Source of the DNA: Accumulibacter sp.
GTDB taxonomy: Bacteria > Pseudomonadota > Gammaproteobacteria > Burkholderiales > Rhodocyclaceae
Direction of reading: 5' to 3'
DNA length: 13,611 nucleotides
Assembly (NCBI GenBank): GCA_031274075.1
Contig: JAISQQ010000359.1
Span: 1-13,611 of the forward strand
Shown here: piece after piece, positions 1-7,858 of the stretch
Numbering within the stretch: position 1 is the first letter of the stretch
Layout: each line of letters opens with the position of its first letter
Made by a program: the position numbers and the translations under genes
Notes under the pieces: model-generated
The model's database searches: none
The model's input: only the letters and a program-made list of their open reading frames with translations
Told to the model about the DNA's origin: nothing

Positions 1-2195
1 GCGAACGCCTCGGCGCGCTTGACCAGTTCGTCCAGGCCGGGTTCGCCCGCGTTGCGCGGCTTGCCGGGGTGGATGATGGCGACCTGGCAGTTCTCGGCGG
101 CTTCGACGATCTGGGCGTAGGTGCCGGCGTTGATGTCCTTGATGTAGGCCTGCTTGTTGTCGTCGTAGGCGAACATCTTGCCGTTGACCTGGATGCATTC
201 GTTGCACGAGGCGCAGCGCGGCGTTTCGATGTAGGCTTCGTCGGAGGTCTTTTCCGGTTCGCTTTCCGCCGTTGCGCCGGCGGGCGGGGTAGCCGCGGCG
301 GTGGACACGGGCGCGGGCGCGGCTTCCGGGGCCGGCGCGGCGGCCGCGAGCAGGGCCTTGCCGCTTTCTTCCCAGGCCGCTTTTTCCTGCGCCAGACGTT
401 TCTCGGCGTGCGAGTTGTGGATGCCGCCGAGTTCCTGCAGGCTGTTCCACATCGACAGGCAGCGGCGCGCTTCGCGCACGATCTTCTCGACGACGATGAC
501 CTTCTGCAGCCGGTTGTCCGGGTCGACCATCAGCAGCGAGGGAACGCTGCTGATGCGGTCGATGTCGCTTCGTTCCTCGTTGCCGATGACGTCGCCAGGC
601 TCGGCCAGCCAGTCCCGCCAGTGCGGCTTGGCGACGGCGGCGAAGAACCTGCCGTAGCGGGCGTCGCAGGCGACGAAGTCGATCAGCGTGAAGGGACGGT
701 CCTCGGCGACGCTCTGGCAGTCCGCGTCTTCGTAGGCCACGCGGTGGATCGGCCAGTCGGATTCGAGCTGCGGATTGATTTCCAGCGAGAAGCGGGAAGC
801 CCAGTCGTCGCCGGCGGTCGGGTCCATGGTGAAGGCCGGGAAGACGCGCGACTCGAGCGCCGCGGCGCCGATCAGGTAGGGGGGCAGCGGGCCGCCGCCC
901 TTGACCACGCCGGAAAAGACGCTGAACAGCGCGGGGCCGGAATAGTCGAGGCCGCGCACGATCTTTTCGCGCAGGGGGTACAGCGCCGAGGCCGGCGCCT
1001 GCACGACGAACACGCCGACCATGCCCAGCGCCATGCGCGCGAGCTGCCGGCTGCGCAGGGCGAAGGCCAGGTGGCCGTTGCCGATCGGCGATTCCTCGAT
1101 GACGTCGTCGGTCTGCACCAGCACCTTGACCGGCAGGTTGAGCGACATGATCTCGGTCAGCGCGCCGAGTTCGCCGCCCGGCATCTGTTCCGCGTGAACG
1201 CGCGCCAGGTAGTCGGGGAAGAGGGCCATTTCGCGCGGATCGAGACCGTTCTCGCCAAAGGATTCGAAGAGGCGGTCGTGCTTCGCTTCGCTGTATTCGC
1301 CGCGCACTTCGAGTTCGCCGATGGCTACCGCCCTGGCCAGCTCGATGGCTTTGGGCAGGCGTTCGCGGTAGGCCTTGATGGCGTCGCCGCAGGAGTCGAA
1401 GGCGAAGGCGTAGGGCTTGCTGGTGGAATACGGCGAGGGGAAGAACTGCTGCGTCTTGAGGGTCGCCAGCAGCTTCTCGATCCGCCGCTTGCGGTTTCGG
1501 CTCAGGTTTTCCTTGGGGGCGGAGCGGCACAGGAGTTTCGACATCGCCTCGAAATCGAACTTGTCCAGGGGGCCTGAACCGAAGGTGCGCTGGAGGTTGG
1601 CGGCGCTGCGTCCGGCGTTGGAGTTGGCGAAGTCGGCTTGCAGGATTTCCGACAGCTTGATCACCAGGCGGCTGAGGATCTCGCCGAAGCGCTGCGCTCG
1701 CTCGCTCTGGGTCAGCGCCCAGATGTGCCCGATCATCCGGTACGGCATGGCGCCGTTGCAATCGACCACTTCGCCGTCCAGCTTGAGATTGGCGCGCGCG
1801 CGGGCCAGGCTTTCGGCCACCGGCTTGTCGTTCTTGCCGAGGTCCGCCGCGGCCTTGTCCCACAGGGCCGAGAGCTGGCCTTCCTTGCCGGCGGCGGCCT
1901 GGGCGCGGATGTGCCGTTCGAGGCGCAGCACGTGCTTCCTGAGCCGGTCGGCGCCGGCGCCGTGGGCAATCTTGTCGAGGATGCCGTCGATCAGGCCGGA
2001 GAGCGATTCGACGTAGACGCCGCCCGGCTGCCCGGCGACCAGGATCAGCGGGAAGTCGTAGCGCAGCCGGGTCAGGTCGCGGTAGGCGGCGAAGAGGGCC
2101 GGGCGCAGTTTGAGTCGGTCAATCGCTTCCAGGTTCGGCGTGTTCGCCTTTCCGGACAGGAAAAATGCCACATGGGCTTGCAGGTCGGCTTCCAT
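1..2195 (-). CDS. PFOR-like protein with degenerate TPP domain and C-terminal ferredoxin-like domain (partial, runs off left edge)
   Basis: An open frame starts at the ATG ending at 2195 and continues past position 1, giving 731 visible residues. It was read by hand from the reverse strand. Residues ~345-480 resemble the last part of the TPP domain of pyruvate:ferredoxin oxidoreductase: VKVLVQTDD (356-364), then LARMALGMVGVFVVQAP, SGPALFSVFSG (419-429) and FPAFTMDP (452-459) follow the same order as in that family. The GDG...N motif expected just before VKVLV is absent, so TPP catalysis looks lost. An Ala/Pro-rich linker (~617-650) joins a C-terminal domain with CASCNEC (Cys661, 664, 667) and Cys703, a pattern able to hold one Fe-S cluster. 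Cys703 is followed by Gln, not the usual Pro, and then by IIHPGKP. It lies 130 bp below korB on the same strand, so it is probably co-transcribed. I infer an accessory or electron-transfer subunit of the Kor/Nfn system. The N-terminal 340 residues are unrecognised. The start has only a weak Shine-Dalgarno. Confidence 0.8.
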   Translation of the reverse strand, partial: MEADLQAHVAFFLSGKANTPNLEAIDRLKLRPALFAAYRDLTRLRYDFPLILVAGQPGGVYVESLSGLIDGILDKIAHGAGADRLRKHVLRLERHIRAQAAAGKEGQLSALWDKAAADLGKNDKPVAESLARARANLKLDGEVVDCNGAMPYRMIGHIWALTQSERAQRFGEILSRLVIKLSEILQADFANSNAGRSAANLQRTFGSGPLDKFDFEAMSKLLCRSAPKENLSRNRKRRIEKLLATLKTQQFFPSPYSTSKPYAFAFDSCGDAIKAYRERLPKAIELARAVAIGELEVRGEYSEAKHDRLFESFGENGLDPREMALFPDYLARVHAEQMPGGELGALTEIMSLNLPVKVLVQTDDVIEESPIGNGHLAFALRSRQLARMALGMVGVFVVQAPASALYPLREKIVRGLDYSGPALFSVFSGVVKGGGPLPPYLIGAAALESRVFPAFTMDPTAGDDWASRFSLEINPQLESDWPIHRVAYEDADCQSVAEDRPFTLIDFVACDARYGRFFAAVAKPHWRDWLAEPGDVIGNEERSDIDRISSVPSLLMVDPDNRLQKVIVVEKIVREARRCLSMWNSLQELGGIHNSHAEKRLAQEKAAWEESGKALLAAAAPAPEAAPAPVSTAAATPPAGATAESEPEKTSDEAYIETPRCASCNECIQVNGKMFAYDDNKQAYIKDINAGTYAQIVEAAENCQVAIIHPGKPRNAGEPGLDELVKRAEAF

Positions 2196-2325
2196 AAGGG
2201 GCTATCTCGTCTAGTCGTTGGTGAAGGCGCGTCCCGCAGCCAGGATCGGCGGGCGGGAACGGCCAGGTCGTTGCGATGGGTATCGTGGGTCTCGATGTCG
2301 CGCTTTCTTGTCTTTTCCTTGTCGG

Positions 2326-3279
2326 TCAGACCGAGTATTTGTCGACCTCGGCTTCGAAGCTCTTCCGGATCATTTCGACCGTGCGCAGGGCGCCGCTGTG
2401 CCGCGTGTCCTCGTAGCACGGGACCTCCGGGTTGCGGTAGAGGATGCCGACCGGGATGAGCTCCGTGTTCGAGGCGATCTCGCGCGCGCGGTGGATGTCC
2501 AGGGGATCGTGCTCGACCTGGTTCTTGTACACGCGGGCCAGGTTCGGGCTGATCTGGACGCCGTTGGCGTGATGCACGAGCTGCACCCGGGCCGGGTCCT
2601 GCAGCCAGGGATCGAGAGCCTTGGGCAGCCATTCGGGACAGCGCTGGATGATGCGGACGAAGGAGAATCCGGTGTGGTGGTAGGCGGCGCGGACGATCTC
2701 GAACAGGGTTTCCGGAATCCAGTCGACCGCCTGCGCGATGAACGAGACGTTGGAGACGCCGAGCGATACGGTCAGCGGGTTGAGCGCTTCGAGGTAGCTG
2801 CCGCGCGGCGTGGTGTTGCTCCGGGTGCCGATCGGCGAGGTCGGCGACGCCTGTTTCTTGGTCAGGCCGTAGATCTGGTTGTCGTGCAGGAAGACGGTCA
2901 TGTTCATGTTGTAGCGCAGCGCGTGGATCCAGTGCGCCGCGCCGATGCTGCAACAGTCGCCGTCGCCGGTGTTGACGAACACGGTGAGGTCGGGACGGGA
3001 CATCTTGATGCCCTCGGCGACCGGGAAGGCGCGGCCGTGGATGCCGTGGAAGCCGTAGGTCTTCATGTAGTGCGGGAAGCGGCTGGAACAGCCGATGCCC
3101 GAGACGAACACGGTTTTTTCCGGGCGCAGGCCCTCGTCGCGGCACAGGCGCTGGACGGCGGTGAGGATGGCGTTGTCGCCGCAGCCGGTACACCAGCGGG
3201 GAACGCCGCTTTGATAGTCTTCCAGCGCCAACTGCTCCTTGTAGAGTTCAAGCAGTTGCTTGGTGGCGGATAGTTTCAT
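2326..3279 (-). CDS. korB: 2-oxoacid:ferredoxin oxidoreductase beta subunit (KorB, probably 2-oxoglutarate)
   Basis: The 317-residue protein is the TPP- and Fe-S-binding beta subunit that, with KorA, decarboxylates a 2-oxoacid and forms an acyl-CoA with reduction of ferredoxin. Visible family marks are WCTGCGDN (Cys30, Cys33), GIGCSSR (Cys64) and RCPEW (Cys214), which together can hold one [4Fe-4S] cluster. GDGDCCSIG (105-113), with DNQIYGLTKKQASPTSP from 133, is the TPP/Mg-binding stretch of this family. Length and motif order match the KorB/OorB type and not the long single-chain PFOR. The ATG lies 10 bp after the korA stop, with AGGGGAAA as Shine-Dalgarno inside that gap, so the two are tightly coupled. 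Substrate choice is inferred: 2-oxoglutarate is most likely, but pyruvate or another 2-oxoacid cannot be excluded by reading alone. Confidence 0.93.
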   Translation of the reverse strand: MKLSATKQLLELYKEQLALEDYQSGVPRWCTGCGDNAILTAVQRLCRDEGLRPEKTVFVSGIGCSSRFPHYMKTYGFHGIHGRAFPVAEGIKMSRPDLTVFVNTGDGDCCSIGAAHWIHALRYNMNMTVFLHDNQIYGLTKKQASPTSPIGTRSNTTPRGSYLEALNPLTVSLGVSNVSFIAQAVDWIPETLFEIVRAAYHHTGFSFVRIIQRCPEWLPKALDPWLQDPARVQLVHHANGVQISPNLARVYKNQVEHDPLDIHRAREIASNTELIPVGILYRNPEVPCYEDTRHSGALRTVEMIRKSFEAEVDKYSV

Positions 3280-3289
3280 GCTTTTTCCC

Positions 3290-5203
3290 CTATTTCTCGA
3301 GTTTGGCCAGCAGAACCTGGCGGATGGTGCGCGGCTTGACCGGCTGTCCGCGCACTTCCGTCCAGCAATCGACGTCGACCAGATAGCGCGCGCGCAGCAG
3401 CGTGGCGAGCGCCGAATAACGGCGGCTGTCCGCGTCGATCAGTTCGTCGCCGGGCTGGTCGCTCCAGTTGGTCTCGATGGTCATCACTTTCTTGAAGCGC
3501 CGCATGATCTCCTTGATGCCGGGCTGCATCGGTTGCAGGAAGCGCAGGTGGGTCGAGGACACCTTCTTGCCCTCGGCGCGCAGCGCGGCGACGGCCTCTT
3601 CGATCGCGCCCTTGGTGCTGCCCCAGCCGATGACCAGCAGGTCGCCTTCCTTGCCGCCGAACACTTCCGGCGGCAGCAGCGTCTTTTGCAGCGCGGCGAG
3701 CTTCAGGCTGCGCGCGCGCAGCCCTTCCTGGTTGATGTCCGGATCGTAGGCGACGTGGCTATCGCGGTCGTGCGCGAGGCCGGTGACCGTGTGCATACCG
3801 CCCGGCTGGCCGGGAATGAAACGCTGCGCGATGCCGGTGACCGGGTCCCAGTCGTAGGGCCGGGCGCCCTCCGGCACCGGGCTTTGGTCGATCGGCGGCG
3901 CGAGCCACGATTCCTGGAACTGCGGCCGGTCGAACGGCTGCTGCGACGAGGACAGGCTGGCGTCGCTGAGAATGACCACCACGGTGTTGAAGGTCTCGGC
4001 GATGCGCCGCGCGGTGATCACCGCGTAGAAGCAGTCCTCGATGGTCGACGGCGCCATCACCACCTTCGGCGCGTCGCCGTGGCTGCCGAAGATCGCCGTC
4101 AGCATGTCGCCCTGCTCGATCTTGGTCGGCTGGCCGGTGCTCGGGCCGCCGCGCTGGACGTTGACCACGACCAGCGGAATCTCGGCCATCACGGCCAGGC
4201 CGAGGCCCTCCTGCTTGAGCGAGTAGCCGGGGCCGGAGGTGATGGTCAGCGCGCATTTGCCGGCGTAGGACGCGCCGATGGCGAAGGCGCAGGCGGCGAT
4301 TTCATCCTCGGCCTGATGCACGATGCCGCCGACCTTCTCGAAGGCTTCCGACAGGTAGTGCGAGGCCGAGGTCGCCGGGGTGATCGGGTACATCGCGCAG
4401 ATGTCCATGCCCGAGGCCATCACGCCCAGCGCCAGCGAGGTGTTGCCGTTGATCGAAATCTGCTTTTTGCCGGTCGGCGTGGCCGGGATGTGGAAGGAAA
4501 AGCCGATGTTCGCCTTCGCCCAGCGGTAGCCGGCTTCGAGCAGCACCACGTTGGCGTCGATGACGCTCTGTTCCTTCTTGCCGAAGGTCAGCGCGATCTG
4601 CTCGCGCCCCGCCTGCAGGTCGAAGTTGTAGATGTGGCAGAGGATGCCCAGCACGAACATGTTCTTGCCGCGCCGCGCGTTGGTGGTGAACTTGAGGCAT
4701 TCCTCTTCCATCGGAATCTCGTAGACCTTGTAGTCCGCCTTGAGCAGCCGGTCGTAGACTTCGCCATACGATTTGACGATGTTCGGGTCGGAATGGGTGC
4801 GCCACATGTTTTCCAGCAGGATGATGCAGCCCGGCTTGAGTTCGCGGGCGTTGACCCGGCCGAGCAGCACCTGCTCGTTGAAGGCCACGACCAGGTCGGT
4901 TTCGTCGCCGCCGTTGGTGACGTAGTCGGAGCCGATGCGGATGCGGTTGCCGCTGGCGCCGGCGACGCTGCGGGCCGGCGGGCGGATTTCCGCCGGAATG
5001 ATCTCCGTCGTCCACACGCCGTTGCCCATGCGCGCGGCGATCGAGCCGAGCGATTGGCCGCAGCGCTGCGCGCCTTCGCCGGAATCGCTGATGATCTCGA
5101 CGATGTGCTCCTTGAGCGTGACGCACGCTTGGTCATGGGCCTTGGCGCCGGACTTGACGCCGGATTTGGCGCTGGCTTTCCTGGTTGCTGTCGTTGTCGT
5201 CAT
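3290..5203 (-). CDS. korA: 2-oxoacid:ferredoxin oxidoreductase, fused gamma-alpha subunit (KorA)
   Basis: The 637-residue protein partners KorB. The gamma domain comes first (about 28-235, beginning SDSGEGAQRCGQSLGSIAAR, with the RIGSDYV and GGDETDLVVAFNE stretches). The alpha domain follows, with YPITPATSA (272-280, the 2-oxoacid-site motif of the superfamily), TSGPG (322-326) and QRGGPSTGQPT (350-360). The C-terminal part has LVIGWGSTKGAIEEAV, the transketolase C-like region of this family. There are no ferredoxin-type cysteine clusters, so cluster electrons leave through KorB. An in-frame TTG at 5218 would add five residues. I chose the ATG at 5203 because TTGGAAC, with GGAA about nine bases upstream, makes a usable Shine-Dalgarno. 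The first ~20 residues are Thr/Ala/Lys-rich and probably disordered. In denitrifying aromatic degraders, Kor enzymes supply reduced ferredoxin for benzoyl-CoA reductase; whether that applies here is not visible. Confidence 0.93.
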   Translation of the reverse strand: MTTTTATRKASAKSGVKSGAKAHDQACVTLKEHIVEIISDSGEGAQRCGQSLGSIAARMGNGVWTTEIIPAEIRPPARSVAGASGNRIRIGSDYVTNGGDETDLVVAFNEQVLLGRVNARELKPGCIILLENMWRTHSDPNIVKSYGEVYDRLLKADYKVYEIPMEEECLKFTTNARRGKNMFVLGILCHIYNFDLQAGREQIALTFGKKEQSVIDANVVLLEAGYRWAKANIGFSFHIPATPTGKKQISINGNTSLALGVMASGMDICAMYPITPATSASHYLSEAFEKVGGIVHQAEDEIAACAFAIGASYAGKCALTITSGPGYSLKQEGLGLAVMAEIPLVVVNVQRGGPSTGQPTKIEQGDMLTAIFGSHGDAPKVVMAPSTIEDCFYAVITARRIAETFNTVVVILSDASLSSSQQPFDRPQFQESWLAPPIDQSPVPEGARPYDWDPVTGIAQRFIPGQPGGMHTVTGLAHDRDSHVAYDPDINQEGLRARSLKLAALQKTLLPPEVFGGKEGDLLVIGWGSTKGAIEEAVAALRAEGKKVSSTHLRFLQPMQPGIKEIMRRFKKVMTIETNWSDQPGDELIDADSRRYSALATLLRARYLVDVDCWTEVRGQPVKPRTIRQVLLAKLEK

Positions 5204-5305
5204 GAGTGACTGTTCCAAAATCGCAGTTGAGCTAAAGGTGGAAAACGGCCGGGCCGGGAGCGGGAGCAGGAGCAGAAACAGGACTTGCGCCCGCCGCGCC
5301 CGCCG

Positions 5306-6799
5306 TCAGACCCGGATGCGGGCGAAATTGCGTTCGCCCGCGTCGATGCCGAACAGGGTGTCCCCGGCGCCGTCGCGGTAGGGACGGTTGCCGTCGCGGA
5401 GGCCCAGGTAGGCCTTCATGCCGGCCGCCGCCCGGCGTCCGGCGCCCATCGCCTGGATCACGGTGGCGGCGCCGGTGACGATGTCGCCACCCGCGAAAAC
5501 GCCGGCCAGCGAGGTCGCCAGGCGCTCGTCGGTATCGATGTAGCCGCGCTTGTTCAGGCGGAGTCCCGAGGTCTGGCCCATGATCGGGTTGGCGTTGGTG
5601 CCGATGGCATAGACCACCAGATCGCATTCGAAGTCGAATTCGCTGCCGGCGACGGGCGTCGGACGGCGGCGGCCGGAACTGTCGGGTTCGCCGAGTTCCA
5701 TGCGCACGCAGCGCAGGCCCTTGACGTTGCCGTTGCCGTCGTCGAGCACGGCCACCGGGTTGGTCAGCCAGTGGAATTCGACGCCTTCCTCTTCGGCGTG
5801 GTGGATTTCCTCGGCGCGCGCCGGCGCTTCCTTGTGCGAGCGGCGGTAGATGCAATAGACCTTCTCCGCGCCGAGGCGCAGCGACACGCGCATGGCGTCC
5901 ATCGCCGTGTTGCCGGCGCCGACCACCGCGACGCGCCGGCCGATCGGCTGCGGCGTGTCGAAATTCGGGAACTCGCGCGCACGCATCAGGTTGCAGCGCG
6001 TGAGCAATTCGTTGGCGGAAAGGACGCCGTTCAGGGAATCGCCCGGGACGCCCAGCATCGTCGGGTAGCCGGCGCCGACGCCGACGAACACCGCGTCGTA
6101 GCCCATCTCGGTGATCATCTGTTCGAGCGTGAACAGCCGGCCGACCAGCGTGTTGCACTCGAACTTGACGCCGAGCTTCTCCAGGTTGCCGATCTCGGCG
6201 TCGATCACCGTGTTGGGCAGGCGGAAGTCGGGAATGCCGTACTTCAGCACGCCGCCGGCCTGGTGGAAGGCTTCATAGACCGTGACCTCGCAGCCCGCCT
6301 TGGCCATGTCGGCGGCGCAGGCCATCCCGGCCGGCCCGGAACCGACGACGCCGACCTTGAGGCCGTTCGGCTCGATGTAGGGGATGTTGGCCCAGTGTTC
6401 CCGGATCGCCGTGTCGCCGACGAAACGTTCGAGCCGGCCGATGGCCACGGGTTCCAGCGTCTGGCCGACGGTGCACTGGCCTTCGCACTGGTTTTCCTGC
6501 GGGCAGACGCGGCCGCAGATGGCCGGCAGCAGGCTGGTCGCGGTGAGCACGTCGTAAGCGCCGCGCAGATCCTTTTCGTTGATCCGGCGGATGAATCCCG
6601 GGATGTCGATGCCCACCGGACAGCCCGACACGCAGGGCTGGTCGGGACAGAGCAGGCAGCGCTCGGATTCGCGCATCGCGTCGTCCGCGAGGTAGCCGCG
6701 GGCCACTTCCTCGAAATTGCGCGCGCGCGCCGCCGCCTCCTGCTCGCGCATCGGCGTCCGTTCCTGCGGGATGCTTCGTATCGTTCTTTTCTTCGCCAT
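5306..6799 (-). CDS. nfnB: NfnB/GltD-type NAD(P)H-dependent FAD iron-sulfur oxidoreductase
   Basis: The 497-residue protein belongs to the family of the glutamate synthase small subunit and the large subunit of NADH-dependent ferredoxin:NADP oxidoreductase (Nfn). The N-terminus carries CLLCPDQPCVSGC (Cys48, 51, 56, 60) and a second group, Cys95, 99, 105 and 109, enough for two [4Fe-4S] clusters. VGVVGSGPAG (149-158) is the FAD Rossmann motif, VVGAGNTAMD (292-301) the second dinucleotide motif, with YRRSHKEAPAR after it to bind the NADPH phosphate. AGGDIVTGAATVIQAMGAGRRAA (from 436) is the FAD-closing motif of the family. There is no glutamate synthase large subunit nearby; the partner is instead the NfnA-like gene just upstream, which favours an Nfn-type role over glutamate synthesis. 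The start has only a weak Shine-Dalgarno. It lies 102 bp upstream of korA on the same strand. Bifurcation itself is not proven by sequence. Confidence 0.9.
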   Translation of the reverse strand: MAKKRTIRSIPQERTPMREQEAAARARNFEEVARGYLADDAMRESERCLLCPDQPCVSGCPVGIDIPGFIRRINEKDLRGAYDVLTATSLLPAICGRVCPQENQCEGQCTVGQTLEPVAIGRLERFVGDTAIREHWANIPYIEPNGLKVGVVGSGPAGMACAADMAKAGCEVTVYEAFHQAGGVLKYGIPDFRLPNTVIDAEIGNLEKLGVKFECNTLVGRLFTLEQMITEMGYDAVFVGVGAGYPTMLGVPGDSLNGVLSANELLTRCNLMRAREFPNFDTPQPIGRRVAVVGAGNTAMDAMRVSLRLGAEKVYCIYRRSHKEAPARAEEIHHAEEEGVEFHWLTNPVAVLDDGNGNVKGLRCVRMELGEPDSSGRRRPTPVAGSEFDFECDLVVYAIGTNANPIMGQTSGLRLNKRGYIDTDERLATSLAGVFAGGDIVTGAATVIQAMGAGRRAAAGMKAYLGLRDGNRPYRDGAGDTLFGIDAGERNFARIRV

Positions 6800-6828
6800 G
6801 AGTGATTACCGTGAATAGAGAAACGTCA

Positions 6829-6987
6829 AAAAGTGAAAACCTACTTTTTGCCGGACTGTCGAGCGGAGGAAGGCAAAGCGAAGCTTCGCCTTCCTCCGGA
6901 TAAACCCCAACGAAAAACCGTCCGGCCACCCGGTCTCTCGTTGCTTTTCCGGCTGAACAAATCGGCCAAAAGTAGGTTTTCACTTTT
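6829..6987. repeat. MITE-like element with perfect 20-bp terminal inverted repeats
   Basis: AAAAGTGAAAACCTACTTTT at 6829-6848 recurs as its exact reverse complement at 6968-6987. Inside are two nested hairpins: an 11-bp stem at 6864-6874/6888-6898 around the palindrome GAAGCTTC, and AACGA-AAA-ACCG at 6909-6920 pairing with 6931-6942 across a symmetric AAA/CTC internal loop. There is no coding capacity. It sits in the gap between the two Nfn-like genes. Its right arm overlaps the 3' end of the upstream gene and provides that gene's last Lys codon and stop. I see no clear target-site duplication. It could be a non-autonomous transposable element or a large structured RNA. On the minus strand it is not followed by a T-tract, so a simple terminator is unlikely. 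Confidence 0.75.
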
Positions 6988-7858
6988 GGACGCCTTCAGC
7001 CTGGTCGATCGAGCGCTGCATCCGGCAGCCTTTTTCCCAATGATCGAGCGCCATGCGTTCTTCCTTGGAGTAGCGGCGCAGGCGCGTCATCAGGTCGTCG
7101 AAATCGACCCGATGGCCGTCGAAGTCCGGACCGTCGACGCAGGCGAACTTGACCTCGTCGCCCACCTTCACGCGGCATCCGCCGCACATCCCGGTGCCGT
7201 CGACCATGATCGGATTCAGGCTGACCATGGTCTTGATCTTGTACGGGCGGGTCGTCTCGACACAGCTCTTCATCATGATCGGCGGGCCGATGGCGATGAC
7301 TTCATCGACGTCGGGATGCTTCTTCAGCGCCTGTTCGATGCCCGCCGTCACACGGCCGTGCAGCCCGACCGTGCCGTCGTCGCTGCAAAGGATCAGCTCG
7401 TCGCAGATCGCGCCGAACTTGTCTTCCCAGAACACCAGTTCCTTGGTACGGAAACCGATCACGCCGATGACGTAGGCGCCGCTCTCCTTGAGCGCGCGGG
7501 CCTGCGGATAGACCGGGGCGACGCCCAGGCCGCCGCCGACGCAAATGACTTTCCTGGCGTGCGAGGGCGGCGTCGGAATGCCCATCGGCCCGACCAGCCC
7601 GTACAGCGACGCGCCGGGCTTGCATTCCTGCTGCATTTGCCGGGTGGTCTTGCCGACGGCCTGGACGACCAGGGTGACGGTTCCCTTTTCCCGGTCGAAA
7701 TCGGCGATGGTCAGCGGCACCCGCTCGCCGTGCTCGCTGAGCATCACCACCACGAACTGTCCCGGCTTGGCCGCCCTGGCCATCATCGGGTGGCGGACCT
7801 CCAGGAGATAGGTGACGTCGGAAAAATCCTCGCGTTTTACGATTTCATAATTTGACAT
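6980..7858 (-). CDS. nfnA: NfnA/SudA-type ferredoxin-NAD(P) oxidoreductase subunit, FAD and [2Fe-2S]
   Basis: The 292-residue protein matches the small subunit of Nfn and the related sulfide dehydrogenase and PyrK-like flavoproteins. It has a ferredoxin-reductase fold. RVPLTIAD (47-54) is the FAD-binding motif, VGGGLGVAPVYP (107-118) the nicotinamide dinucleotide loop, and VDGTGMCGGC with FAC gives Cys225, 228 and 240. In characterised NfnA a [2Fe-2S] cluster is held by three Cys and one Asp; Asp220 is the candidate here. The frame is open to 8047, but MSNYEIVKREDF at 7858 is the usual family N-terminus, and the upstream residues look like translated leader. The gene is first in the kor-nfn operon. 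Its stop codon lies inside the inverted-repeat element, so the final Gln-Lys is partly element-derived. The Shine-Dalgarno is poor. Confidence 0.88.
   Translation of the reverse strand: MSNYEIVKREDFSDVTYLLEVRHPMMARAAKPGQFVVVMLSEHGERVPLTIADFDREKGTVTLVVQAVGKTTRQMQQECKPGASLYGLVGPMGIPTPPSHARKVICVGGGLGVAPVYPQARALKESGAYVIGVIGFRTKELVFWEDKFGAICDELILCSDDGTVGLHGRVTAGIEQALKKHPDVDEVIAIGPPIMMKSCVETTRPYKIKTMVSLNPIMVDGTGMCGGCRVKVGDEVKFACVDGPDFDGHRVDFDDLMTRLRRYSKEERMALDHWEKGCRMQRSIDQAEGVQK

Noticed and set aside
5204..5218. TTG start for korA at 5218
   Set aside because: It overlaps the best Shine-Dalgarno for the ATG at 5203, which is the more likely start.
5240..5282. GGGAGC/GGAGCA hexamer-like stretch between nfnB and korA
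   Set aside because: It is imperfect, short, low-complexity GC-rich sequence with no further structure.
69..6805. Very long plus-strand frames (for example 69-1577, 3260-5209, 5285-6805)
   Set aside because: They lie opposite recognisable minus-strand genes. Their products are rich in Arg, Ala, Asp, Gly and Val without domains, as expected for the antisense of GC-rich codons.
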